Shown: one piece after another, positions 47,380 to 58,110 of the stretch
How positions within the stretch are numbered: the first letter of the stretch is position 1
How the letters are laid out: each line of letters starts with the position of its first letter
NCBI GenBank assembly: GCA_944474755.1
Contig: OX104118.1
Location: 70,809,575-70,873,574 of the forward strand
Reading direction: 5' to 3'
Source: Limnoperna fortunei
Taxonomy: Eukaryota > Mollusca > Bivalvia > Mytilida > Modiolidae
Length of the DNA: 64,000 nucleotides
The notes under the pieces: generated by a model
The model's input: only the letters and a program-made list of their open reading frames with translations
The model's database searches: none
What the model was told of the DNA's origin: nothing
Made by a program: the position numbers and the translations under genes

Positions 47380-47757
47380 TTGTAATGTGACCACACTGGG
47401 AGGTTTCCCGGCGCTGGACCCAAAGAGCAGCCCAGCGCGTCCCCTGGTGGCGATAGGGAAGAACATCTAATTTGGGGTTGTCAAGTTATAATACGGAAAG
47501 TCTGGCTGCGGTCTGTATTGCGTAATATGTTTGGAGGTTGTCACGCTTCTTGCTCGATAAAGATCCATTTCGTAGATTTTGAAAAAGAATATGTTCTTTT
47601 CCGCCGCTGCTAAAGGCTAAGTTATTCGCCACTCTACAATATTCCATTCTCCTGTCCTATCTCACCCCTTTTTCATTGATTTATTTTTGTTGACGTTTCT
47701 CGTCCTGGATATAGCTAAAATTCAGGTCACTGGACGGACATCCAATCAATCTCTGAT
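47380..47757 (+). mobile_element. Family 2 SINE-like repeat, copy in duplication B
   Basis: Contains GTGACCACACTGGGAGG, CAAAGAGCAGCCCAGCGCGT, TTATAATACGGAAAGTCTGG and TCGATAAAGATCC, and ends CTGGATATAGCTAAAATTC..ACTGGACGGACATCCAATCA. Collinear with the copies at 19251 and 52895. Confidence 0.7.
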
Positions 47758-48884
47758 AAAAAGAATTAAACTATTACCTGAACAAACCAAAATACCTACT
47801 AATCACAACATTTCTTCTTGTACAGTGGAAACTATTAGCTGTGGGTTCTAAAATACAATATTTAAAAAAAATCAACAAAAGAACCATGCAACGTTAGATT
47901 GATTGTAATAAATCAAATGTTGACATAGGAGTGAATGAAAAACAAGCACAACAACACATTCATAACAACTAAACATTTAAAAACTACGCCGGAGAGGAAG
48001 TAGGTAAACTGGATGTGGACAACGTGAAGAAGTAGAGTATTTGTGAATATTGCTATTGCCAAAAAAATACATGTATAAAAAAAGAAGGTAAGGAGCATTT
48101 TTGGGGTTTTTTCTGCAAGCGTCATAATAAACCAACTTAAATGCTCTGAATGTATATTTATTGCGATATGCAGTCATTAGCCGTTTATCACAAAAATCTG
48201 ACGTCACAATTGATTCTTGTCGCTGATATTGATTACAGATATGGGTCCGAATTTTTAAGGCACGTCCCTATGCTGTTTTTATGTCAAGTAAGGACACTAA
48301 TATTATATTTGCAACATCCATATCCATAGTATAACAAACTTAACTTGCATTTCTGATGTCGGTAACTTATCATGGCATATTGCTATATGTAAATGTTCAT
48401 TGTAAGATTATAAATATATTCGATATACTTAAAAATAGTGCAATATATACTTAGTTCGGAAGTTCCATGACCAATATCAAGTGATATCCATTGTATAACA
48501 CAAGTGTCTGGTGTTTCGATATAAAAAAATCATGAAGCATACAGTAAGATACAAAAACGAAGTTTCTCTTACCTAAAGGTAAGTCTATTTGAATGTATTG
48601 CAATGCTATTTGAACTTTTTCTTGCATTTTACAGTTTAATGACATGTGTACATCACAAATATTATTATAAATTTAAGACATTGATAATAATTAATATTTC
48701 ATTCCATATTAATTTCTACTGACAGACTTCAATTTACGGACGCTTTTTTAAAAACAACAATGATTAATGACGACAGTTTCGCTGTACTTCGCTTGCTAAT
48801 GCCGGCTTCATTTCTATGTAATAAGCTGAAGGAAAAATTGAATACAATTAAGATATGCCTACAAAACAAGTGAACAAGTTTGAT
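47758..48884. other. Copy-B-specific DNA, no gene recognised
   Basis: Short minus-strand frames at 47913-48207 have no recognisable motifs and no splice-consistent context. AT-rich. Confidence 0.5.
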
Positions 48885-49285
48885 ACTCCGTGTAAGCACA
48901 AACAGCCCGGACGCTACAACAACATATTTATTAACTGGATACTAAATGTAATTGCAAACAGCCATGACGCTTGCAGAACAAATGTACAAACGGGATACTT
49001 AATGTAAGCACAGTCAACCAGGACGCTACCAGAACATAGATATTAACTGGATAGTAAATGTGATCACAAACAGCCATGACGCTTGCAGAACAAAGGTACA
49101 AACGGGATACTAAATGTAAGCACAGTCGGCCAGGACGCCTACAGAACATAGATACAAACAGGATAACAAATGTAAGCACAAACAGCCAGGACGCTTAGAG
49201 AACATAGGTACAAACGTTGTACTAAATGTATGCACGTACTGCCCGGACGCCTACAGAACATAGGTACAAACGGGATATTTAATGT
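48885..49285. repeat. 56-bp minisatellite, copy B, about 7 units
   Basis: Same 56-bp unit as at 37372-38752, at the same position relative to the downstream gene, but with far fewer copies. Copy number has changed since the duplication. Confidence 0.92.
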
Positions 49286-49543
49286 ATGATTACATCATAA
49301 CTGTATGTGTTGTTTACGTTATAATTAATATACTAGTACAAGAAAATATCACCTATAATTACTGTGTTAAAACATGCATGTTCTTGTTTATTCATGTTCA
49401 CGTGACATCATTTGTCTTTATTTGTGGATTTAAAAAAATATTTTGAATAAGCTGTTTAACGTTTTTAAAAATAGTCAAGGGTCATTGAACTTTATTAAAA
49501 ATATGAAAAAATATATATAAATCTTAATCTGTATAACTGTCCA

Positions 49544-49549
49544 TATAAA
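49544..49549 (+). promoter_or_regulatory. TATA box of secreted gene B
   Basis: TATAAA in CTGTCCATATAAATTG, matching copy A. The non-coding first exon ends at 49601 (GCAAG, then GTAAG). Confidence 0.75.
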
Positions 49550-49635
49550 TTGCTTGTTTTTATATCTCCCATCACACAGTTAGTTTACAGTGGAAAGCAA
49601 GGTAAGAAATGTAAACTGCAAATATATACGCAACG

Positions 49636-50624
49636 GAGCCCATTAACTTACATGTAATACTCTTTTTTTTATTTCGTTTTTTTTTCTTAATACTATTTTG
49701 TTTATCGAAAATCGATTTCGTTTAATATTTAGTTTCTTCGGAATAATTATTTCGTTTATTTGAAATAATTCAAAATATTTTTTTCGAAATATTATTTCGT
49801 TTTTCAAACAAATATTTCGTTTATTCGAAATAATAATTACAATTATTCGAAATTATTATTTCGATTTTTCGTAGATATTGAAATTATTTTTAGTATGTAA
49901 GTCTACAATGGCTTGATCAAGTTTACGATTAGCTGGAAAAAGAACGAAATTGTATTTCGTACAACCTTTTTTCGTTTTAACATTTTTAAAATCCAATAAC
50001 TCAAAAATAGGTTTTCACTCAAACTATTCAAACGAAAAACCCATGCCAAATCGGATTTGTTCCTGCAGAAAGTTGAACGATGTACATTTTAAACAAAGTT
50101 TGATACTCTATAAATATTGAATATGAAGCCTTTGGTGGAATGGCTAAGCATTTTTGACACATGCAACGGTGGATTGACACCTTAGAAATCTTCCGAAAAG
50201 GGATGGTAGGATTTTAATACTAGTATCAAGTGAAACGTTTTTGAGTTTCAAAATTGTCCATTATACATGTCAAACAGGGAAAACGACAAGTAAGTTCATA
50301 ATTCCACCTAAATTTTATTTTTTGATCAATTAGTCTAAAATGAGGGGAGGTGGATAATTTTCTTTTTAGAAAGATCCAGTGATAGCTTTTATAGTGTGAG
50401 ATTACACAATTAAGGTACCCATGTAACATATGTCTTGACTGTTCGTGATAACGTAATAAAGAGGAGATATTTTTTTTCGCTTTAACGAAATATTATTTCG
50501 AAAAAAAGCGAAATAATATTTAGTTATTTCGAAAAATCGAAAAATTTAATATAACTTCGATTTAACGAAAAAGTATTTCGAAAAACGAAATAAAAATAAG
50601 TACTGCATGTCAGTAAAGAGGCTC
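49636..50624. mobile_element. 989-bp TIR element in the intron of secreted gene B
   Basis: Ends are inverted: GAGCCCATTAACTTACATG with TAATACTC on the left, and the complement of CATGTCAGTAAAGAGGCTC on the right, followed inward by TTTATTTCGTTTTT in both arms. The interior is rich in TTCGAAATAA-type palindromes. No transposase. Copy A of the duplication lacks it (intron sequence there runs ACTACAGGGTAACTCAGACA), which gives an empty-site comparison. A non-autonomous MITE-like transposon. Confidence 0.8.
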
Positions 50625-51177
50625 GGTAATACTCAGACATGTATGGTGTTGTCAGTTGTATTTAAATATTCGTATATTTTTATTTATACTAACTCCTTCA
50701 GATATAGTCTTTGTCACAATTTACTGTCCTGAAATTTCCATAATTGATTAAATTCTATGGTTGTTCTCAATGTGTAGACTGAATTGATATATTTTTTGGA
50801 TTTTGTATGAGAAAATCCTTTAAATATGTCTATTATTTTTATTGTATTATTTTTAAAACTTTGCGCCAACTGTTCCTATGTTTTGTTACTTAATCTTCGC
50901 TATAGCAACCACTGGCTCATTTAAACAGAACTTGGTATGGAATGTTTGTTTTTGACTGAAAGCGAAAAAAAATGCATCTGGAACTAGGACTAGTTGTAAC
51001 TTAGAAAGAGATCACGTTTTAAAAATATATCAGCTTTCCAAGCTTTCATAACATGTAATTTAAGTAAGAAGAAAGCATCGTAGATACCGCGGAGTATACA
51101 GTATACAATAAAAAAACGTGGACGAGAACAAAACAAATCGACACACGACACAAAAACTGAGTGAAACGAAGCCAACT

Positions 51178-51284
51178 AAAACCCGAGAGAAAGTCCAGGT
51201 GCTTCGGAAGGGTAAAACCCGAGAGTAAGTCCAGGTGCTTCGGAAGGGTAAAAGACGAGAGTAAGTCCAGGTGCTTCGGAAGGG
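51178..51284. repeat. 36-bp minisatellite, 3 units
   Basis: Three units of 36 bp (CCGAGAGTAAGTCCAGGTGC then TTCGGAAGGGTAAAA) in the intron of gene B only. The unit is a multiple of three, which explains the repeated LPKHLDLLS-like minus-strand frame. Confidence 0.9.
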
Positions 51285-51675
51285 TAAGCAATTCCTGCTC
51301 CTTTCGTGACATCTAAAATCTGATAATTATTCATCTCTGTGTTTGTAATAATCTGGTAAACATGATAGAAAACTGTAACGACAAACGGAACACATCAATG
51401 GCTAATTTTAAGATGGCTGTCCAAGCGTCAGATTTATTCTCTTGAAGTTAAATGGGTATCGAGTCCAGTACAGTTAATATAACATAACTGTTTTAACAGT
51501 GACAGAATATGGCGTTAAAACATATTGATTAAAGTTTAGTAGCTACATCTACAATTATATACAGGCATCTGTAACAGTAATAAAATAAAGCTCAGCATGT
51601 TTGTGGAAAGAAGCCTTAAAAATAAATATTTTATTTTGCCTTCGTCTTAATGATTTTTATTTATTTTTGCAGGAA

Positions 51676-52269
51676 ATGAAATTGCTTGTTTTGATATCCT
51701 TCGTTGTTGCTATCTGGAATGTGGAAGCTTTTTCATTAAAATTGACAAAGCGAATGACGGGACAGTGGCAAGAGTGTTTTGCACACATTGGCGAAGGTAT
51801 ATTTAAGCATTATACTAAAGACGAGGGGGGAGAGTGGTTTGCAGGCTACATAGGTGGGATTTTAAAAGAATGCTTGGCGAAAGAAGGCAAACAAAAAGAT
51901 TGTTTGATTGGAAAGAAAGATGAAGTACATGAAATAGTCAATGATGAGAAGGACTTGAATGTCGTAATGGATCTTATGACCACTCTTCATCAGATTTGCG
52001 AGGCCATTGACGATGCTTGTCATGACAAACCCGTGGATGAAATGATGGAATGTGCTGGAACTGTTGTGGATGCTGATAAAGTATGCTTAAATGAAGAGGG
52101 AGACATAGACCAAGAATGTGTTATGTTAGTTCAAGTTATGGAGATGTTGGCTATACAATGTCTCGAAAAAAATGAAGAGGCACCAGAAAAACGAGTCTTG
52201 GCCAAAACATTTGAACGTCTACGCTCACTGTTTGAGAGCAATTCAAAGTTGTTTATGAAGTCCAAATAA
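51676..52269 (+). CDS. Secreted Cys-rich protein of unknown family, copy B
   Basis: 197 aa, paralogue of the gene at 39898. The acceptor TTATTTTTGCAG ends at 51672, the ATG is three bases on, and the intron is 2071 bp (49602-51672). Signal peptide (about 1-18), the same eight cysteines (34, 66, 76, 115, 126, 137, 148, 162) plus an extra C108, and the same dibasic KR at 172-173 before a basic C-terminal tail. By my count only 4 of the first 71 residues differ from copy A but about 36 of the remaining 126 do. AATAAA occurs at 52394. Function not recognised. Confidence 0.88.
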   Translation: MKLLVLISFVVAIWNVEAFSLKLTKRMTGQWQECFAHIGEGIFKHYTKDEGGEWFAGYIGGILKECLAKEGKQKDCLIGKKDEVHEIVNDEKDLNVVMDLMTTLHQICEAIDDACHDKPVDEMMECAGTVVDADKVCLNEEGDIDQECVMLVQVMEMLAIQCLEKNEEAPEKRVLAKTFERLRSLFESNSKLFMKSK

Positions 52270-52415
52270 ATAGTGCAACACATTCAATCAACCACGAACA
52301 AAAACAATCGATATAGTGACATTTAATGCAAAAATGTATATATCCAATCAAAATTCTCCATTGTTGGTAATGTTATATTATTGCCTTGGAACAAATAAAT
52401 ATATATTGGCGATTG

Positions 52416-52894
52416 TGTACCGAATATGAAGCTTGTCCCTACAGTTTAATTCGAAAACTTAGCTAAACTTAGCTAAGAAGAAAATAAAATCTGAGGGTTT
52501 TTTTTGTCTTTTCACCTAATACAAAAACTGCATTTAATGACATCTAATGTAAATCGAATTTTTAACTTGATCATAATAACGTACAACTAAGCCCGAATGA
52601 ACCAAAAAGATTTTCCGATGTGTGAAAAAGTGTGGTCAACGTACGCTAACCAAATATATAGGATTTAGGTAAAGATCTATTATCAATCGACGATCGAGTG
52701 GGCGTATCGTCTTTGAGGTGAGAATTATGAATAAACCCAGTTACGTTATGATAAGAACAACTTTCAAGTTAAATTAGGTCATTACATGTACAGAACAATC
52801 GTTTATTTGTTCAATGAAACATATTTAGCAGAGCAACGCCAATATTATTGATCTATGTGTATCGGTTATTCAGTAAAAGCACAAACATTAATTC
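52416..52894. other. No feature recognised
   Basis: Unique AT-rich sequence downstream of gene B. Confidence 0.5.
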
Positions 52895-53262
52895 ATACTT
52901 TGGGAGTTCTATCAGCGCTCGACCAACAGAGCAGCCCAGCGCATCACAGGGTGGCAGATAAGGGAGACTCTCTCATTTATCAGGGCATTATACGAAAAGC
53001 TTGGCCGTGAACTGTAGTAGATGGCGTGTTTAAAGAGTGATTTGCCCCTTGCACGATAAATACCTCTTTTGTAAGATTGCGAAAAAGAGTAGGATCATTG
53101 GAACTTTTTCGCCCCAACCCGATACTCCATACTTTTCCAGTGGCGGTCGGAGTTGTGTCCCCTTTGTCCCATCCGTTTCCCGTTGATTTATTGTTTATTG
53201 TTCTCGTCCTGAATATAGCTGAAATACTGCTCGCTGGACGCCAATCAATCAATCAATCAGCA
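52895..53262 (+). mobile_element. Family 2 SINE-like repeat, best preserved copy
   Basis: Contains GCGCTCGACCAACAGAGCAG, CATTATACGAAAAGCTTGGC, GCACGATAAATACCTC and ATACTCCATACTTTTCC, and ends CTGAATATAGCTGAAATACT..GCTGGACGCC followed by (AATC)n. The two short opposing ORFs across it are incidental. Confidence 0.75.
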
Positions 53263-53342
53263 CGATTCCAGTAAAACATACAAAAATGTATATATGAACT
53301 TGCCGCAAAGTTATTACCATAAACAAAGAGCGAAACAAACCA

Positions 53343-53945
53343 ATAACAAAGTACTAACGGTAAAAAACAGCGACACATTGGTGTATTGAAGGTTGTGGGT
53401 TAGATCAATGGAAAACATTTTAATTTTAATATACTGCTTTCAACTTAACAAATAAAACCAATTTTACGATTCTCTGAACTGATCTACGACGGCTTATTCG
53501 TGCCAAACAATGAAAAGAAAAACAATATTTATTTCGTTGGTACTGTTTATTAAATCGTTTGTACGGTTTATTTAATCGTTTGTACGATTTATTAATCCCG
53601 TTTGTACGGTTTAGTAATCCGTTTGTACGGTTTATTAAATAACAAAGTACTAACGGTAAAAAACAGCGACACATTGGTGTATTGAAGGTTTTGGGTTAGA
53701 TCAATGGAAAACATTTTAATTTTAATATACTGCTTTCAACTTAACAAATAAAACCAATTTTACGATTCTCTGAACTGATCTACGACGGCTTATTCGTGCC
53801 AAACAATGAAAAGAAAAAAAATATTTATTTCGTTGGTACTGTTTATTAAATCGTTTGTACGGTTTATTTAATCGTTTGTATGATTTATTAATCCCGTTTG
53901 TACGGTTTAGTAATCCGTTTGTACGGTTTATTAAATCGTTTGTAC
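53343..53945. repeat. 296-bp tandem duplication
   Basis: 53345-53640 is repeated from 53641 with only a few differences (TTGTGGG/TTTTGGG, GTACG/GTATG). Each copy ends with four or five short subrepeats of CGTTTGTACGGTTTATTAA. Confidence 0.93.
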
Positions 53946-54187
53946 GAGGATATAGAAATGTTAGGAAGGGTTACAAACCATGGAATAAAATTAGTTAATA
54001 AGAACTACGGTACCGTGAAATAACATTAATTCAAAAAAACTATAGAACTCGAATACTACGATCAAGTTCTGAAGAACTAGAACTTCTGTCAACATTCTAA
54101 AAGGACCTGAACCGAAAATGACACAATTTAAACATTATTTTTTGTTGAAACTATACTACTATTATACTAGTTTAAGAATACTATGAT

Positions 54188-54237
54188 ACATGATATAGCC
54201 GAAAAATTGCTGAAACTGGTGTTAAACACCATTCAAA
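54188..54237 (+). mobile_element. SINE tail fragment
   Basis: ATGATATAGCCGAAAAATTG followed by CTGAAACTGGTGTTAAACAC matches the 3' tail of the tRNA-derived SINE only. Confidence 0.7.
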
Positions 54238-55135
54238 GGGATGGGTGATCATAGTTCCATGGCACATTTTGCATTAAGTGAGTCGTAGTTAATCGAGTTG
54301 GTGTTCAAAATACCCGGATCTTTTAGATTTGGACTTGTTTATTGTTAACATAAGTAAGTTGATTTATTCAAAAGCAATACAGCTTATAGAATTACAATAA
54401 TTAAACATTGGAATAAGCGCCAATTTGGACAACTAGCATGTGGTAATATGACAATATACATGTACAATAATACAAACTATATATGGAGTGTGACAGAAAT
54501 ATAAAATTATCCTATTCGACATTTTTCTGCCAGGAACAAAAAATTTACCAAAATTATTCAACTCCTTTATGTTTCGTATACAGACATTAATTGCACAAGT
54601 TTATAAACTGAAGGATTTCTCCAATAATAAGATTTAATGTATAAACATAATACAAACTAGAAAATCTATGAGCAATGCCCACTAATTAAAACCCGATGTT
54701 CCTCGATTTTATATGTCAAAGAATGCCCTTTTTATCCCAAAATGTCATCATGATCATAATTTAAAATATCATGTGCACAATGTCATTTTAATTCAGTGTT
54801 ATAGGTGGAGTTTTGGATGAGATAGGTACCAATCGATACGAATACTAGGCTAACGAAATTTTTAGCTAGGACCACAGTCGAATTTTTATAGCATCTAAGT
54901 ATTTATGCAATAGAAAATAAAATTTGAACTGTATTTCTATATTCATTTTTGTTCAAACCTTTTCAGTATAAATCTTGCAAAACTTGCAATAGAAAAAACA
55001 GAATACACTGTTGCTTGCATTGCTCGTTTAATAGATATGCTGTGCTTCATTTGAAGAACGTTACGATTTCACAAACATAATTATATACTCTGAACGAGTA
55101 AGCAGCGTTTGCCTATAATTAGATATATAGGATCT
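54238..55135. other. No feature recognised
   Basis: AT-rich unique DNA with no supported coding or repeat structure. Confidence 0.5.
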
Positions 55136-55284
55136 AACACCGGTGGGAGGGCAAGACGGGAAAATCTCAGACACCCAAGTGAAAAGATTTCTGGTCTCCA
55201 ACGAGGATCTGCCGAGTTGGAGACCAAAAGAAATCTTTCACGCGGGTGTCTGAGATTTCCCCGTCTTGCCCAACCACTGGTGTT
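55136..55284. repeat. Palindromic element with 67-nt arms
   Basis: Arms at 55136-55202 and 55216-55284: AACACC.GTGG..GGGCAAGACGGG, then AATCTCAGACACCC and TTGGTCTCCAAC, read inverted on the right. Roughly 85-90% arm identity by eye. GC-richer than its surroundings; probably a foldback element. Confidence 0.85.
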
Positions 55285-56144
55285 TGATTCTATTTCTCAC
55301 TAATTCGTTAAAAAAATCCGGTTCTGTTCTATTGAAAGATGGTAACAAATAGAGTTATCTACCCTGAACGTAATCTCCAGTGTACACATGTTGCGTCACC
55401 GTGTTTGTTTTGATGTTTAAAGCTATCATATTGTGGCATTAAATTGGGTCATGGAAGCTCAGATATATTCTTTTCATGTTAATATTTAAAAAGGCATAGT
55501 AAACCAACACAACTAAAGCAAATATTTTTATAATTTTTACTGCTGAACCGACAGTTGACGTCACAATACATTTTTACGGGAAAATGAGCGTGAAATTCTT
55601 ATCGCACCCACGGGTTGAGATAAGGATATCTCAACCGGCTAAAAATAGGTACCACGCTGTCTCATTAGTGAGGAAAAGGTGTCTCGGTTAAATTACTCAA
55701 TATTATGTCCAATAAAAAGTCGTATTCAGGAAAATAAAGCACTACCGATGACCTAGGCAAAACTCTGAGCGTATGTATTAACTATGAACGAACTGTTGTT
55801 TAGCCGAGATAAGTTTGACACTACAAAAAAGACCGGTTGCTAATTTTATGAACTGTTAAGCTGAGATAGGTTTGACTTTCAGGTTGTCGTAGATCGGAGG
55901 TCCGTCTACAACGATATGTAGATAAGCTTTAGTTTATGAATACTGGCATTATCTGCATGCTGAAAAGACTAAACTAAATGTTACACCCCCTATGCGCTCA
56001 GCGTTTAGCTTGCATTTTTTTATTATTCCATACTGTACCTTTATAGTGCTAAAATCCGCTTTGAAAAAAATCTACACGATAGCACGTTCATATTTTATAT
56101 TATGCCTTTGTTGTTGAAATATCCGAAATCGTCCTTGACATTTG

Positions 56145-56333
56145 CTACGGGAATTTTACATAGGAAGTCAACCATTTGAGTTTCAAAAGGGACCTAGCGT
56201 TGTTTTCAAAAAGATCGTCTTCTTTCGTAACGTTCAATGGTATTCGGACAAACCGCGAGACTTTTCCCGCCTTAACTGCAGACGACATGACCCGAAGGAT
56301 TTCGAATAGATAACAATTGACTCTTCCAAACAT
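56145..56333 (-). CDS. Candidate 5' coding exon of an unrecognised gene
   Basis: The minus strand from the ATG at 56333 reads MFGRVNCYLFEILRVMSSAV and stays open 62 codons. A second ATG (MSSAVKAGK) starts at 56288. A consensus donor, TAT then GTAAAA, occurs at about 56162, so the exon would encode about 57 residues ending KWLTSY. The stretch is richer in CpG than its surroundings. ACTTCCG (an ETS-type site on the minus strand) lies at 56336-56342, just upstream, and TTTCCCGCC at 56263-56271 fits E2F. No downstream exon could be identified to the left, so this may be a pseudo-exon. Confidence 0.3.
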   Translation of the reverse strand: MFGRVNCYLFEILRVMSSAVKAGKVSRFVRIPLNVTKEDDLFENNARSLLKLKWLTSYVKFP

Positions 56334-56579
56334 ACACTTCCGTGGTAATTTAGGTCAAACTTTACTATAGAAAAGTGCTCTATCAAAGTGAAAAAATCTG
56401 CCGCATTTCAAAACGACGACTATCACTTGGATATAATTGTTGTTGTCAGTTTACACATTCTGCAATCTACAAAAGGAGAATAAGCTGGACCAAACGCGGT
56501 AAGCAGTTTTTATTTGTCAGCCAAAAAACCGCTATATTGCCGCTTCGAAACTTACTATAGTTCAGATTTTTAAATAAAA

Positions 56580-57939
56580 ACTCATTTCAAGATTCTGCAT
56601 ATTAATAGAGGACACCTGAGTTATAATATATTTTCAAGACAATTATATGCTAACCGAAGGTTAATGATAAAGCATGTTGTCCATTTTTCTTTGTTAACCA
56701 AGAAGTATCTCTTTGATGTTTTTGCTGTGTGTTGAAGCGGAAATTACCCTATATACCTGTAATTAATTGATTTGTTGACATTGCTCCAACATTTGGTAAT
56801 TAATTAAAACAACATTTAATTAAGTGTGGGGATTAACAAGAATCTTGAGGATTATTATGTTGATATTACCTGTAAAATTTACTTGTTTAATAAACGTTGT
56901 TTATAGTTTGCATTCGATTGTACATGTAGATAAAAGGAAATATCCTATAGAGTGATACAAAACAAATAATGTATTTTCTATAAAAACGCATTTAATAAAA
57001 ATGAATATCTGACATTAAAATCATTATTAAAAAGTATAACCACTGAAGAATCTATGACCAGTATAGATATTTAACTTGACGGCGATTATTACTAGTAGAC
57101 GACAATGTCGCACATATTTTTTCGCTACTTTCTACAACAGGTTACTTCACCAACCGCGTAAACGCTGATGCAATGCCGGAGATGGTTAATGTTTAGAAAT
57201 GTATTCTGCAAGTGCTACACATACTACAGTAAGGCTATGCATAAAATCAGAGACATAATTATTTATATATCTGTGATAAAATTTAATTTAAAAAAATACC
57301 TTAATAAAACAATACAATTTACAATAATAAAATAATAAACAATAAACAATAAACAATAAACGAAAAAAAAATCAGCAAAAGGTTCAATTGCCCATAAATA
57401 TATCTGAAAGCTGTATTAAATATTCTGTGTTGGATAATCCTTAACCTCTCCCTTTGAATGCCTCTTAATCCCCTATCTTAACTTGTTGTTGTTTTAGTAT
57501 AAGTAGAATTGTTGAAGCAACGTGAATAAACCTATTTGGACTGAAGTGCAACAAAATGGACCACGTAATTATGATAATAGAATGTTTCATTGAATTGCAT
57601 AATGATTTTTATTAAAAACCATCAATGCTCTCTGTATAACATGTAACACTTTAACGTGCTTAACCAATGATCTGCACTGACTCTTCCGCCCTAGAATAAA
57701 AATAAAAATTGATAATAAACATCCACATACATATAAATTGTGAATATTTTTTATATTTTTAAAACATTAACGTGTTTTATATAAACTATAAATCCTTTGT
57801 AAATTTGTTTAATGTTCTTTAAAGTGCGTGTTTACAATGTTGTTTTATTTTATAATATAGACACAATGCTCAACAAAACACAATTATAGGCGATACAACA
57901 CCAAAACAGAATCCGAGTCAATTACTGTAAAAAAATGTC
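56580..57939. other. AT-rich spacer with (AATAAAC)n
   Basis: No gene seen. A short (AATAAAC)n tract lies at about 57335-57362. Confidence 0.55.
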
Positions 57940-58027
57940 AACCACAATCACAAAAACAAAAATACAAGAAAAAAAACTTTGTTAGTTGCAATAATAAAAG
58001 AAAACAAGGAAAAAAAATTAAAACAAA

Positions 58028-58110
58028 ATCAGAGATAATAGGAAACCAAAATAGAATCAGAGAAAAAACTACACAAAAAAAAAACAAAATCAAACAAATA
58101 CAAAAAACAC
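58028..58110. repeat. Satellite junction cassette, copy 1
   Basis: ATCAGAGATAATAGGAAACC followed by an AATCAGAGAAAAAACTACAC stretch. Related cassettes recur inside the array at 59938, 61438 and 63804, marking higher-order units of about 1.9, 1.5 and 2.4 kb. Confidence 0.8.

Larger units (their letters stand above)
45810..52415. repeat. Segmental duplication, copy B
   Basis: Second, direct copy of the gene-bearing segment, about 12 kb downstream. Relative to A it has a 130-bp insertion near 46043-46175, extra DNA at 47440-48880, a 989-bp element in the intron (49636-50624) and a 36-bp minisatellite (51178-51284). Confidence 0.85.

Noticed and set aside
47913..48207. Two overlapping minus-strand ORFs of 70 and 76 codons
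   Set aside because: AT-rich, no family motif, no splice support.
53077..53274. Opposed ORFs of 65 and 90 codons
   Set aside because: Inside the family 2 SINE-like repeat; no conservation of frame among copies.
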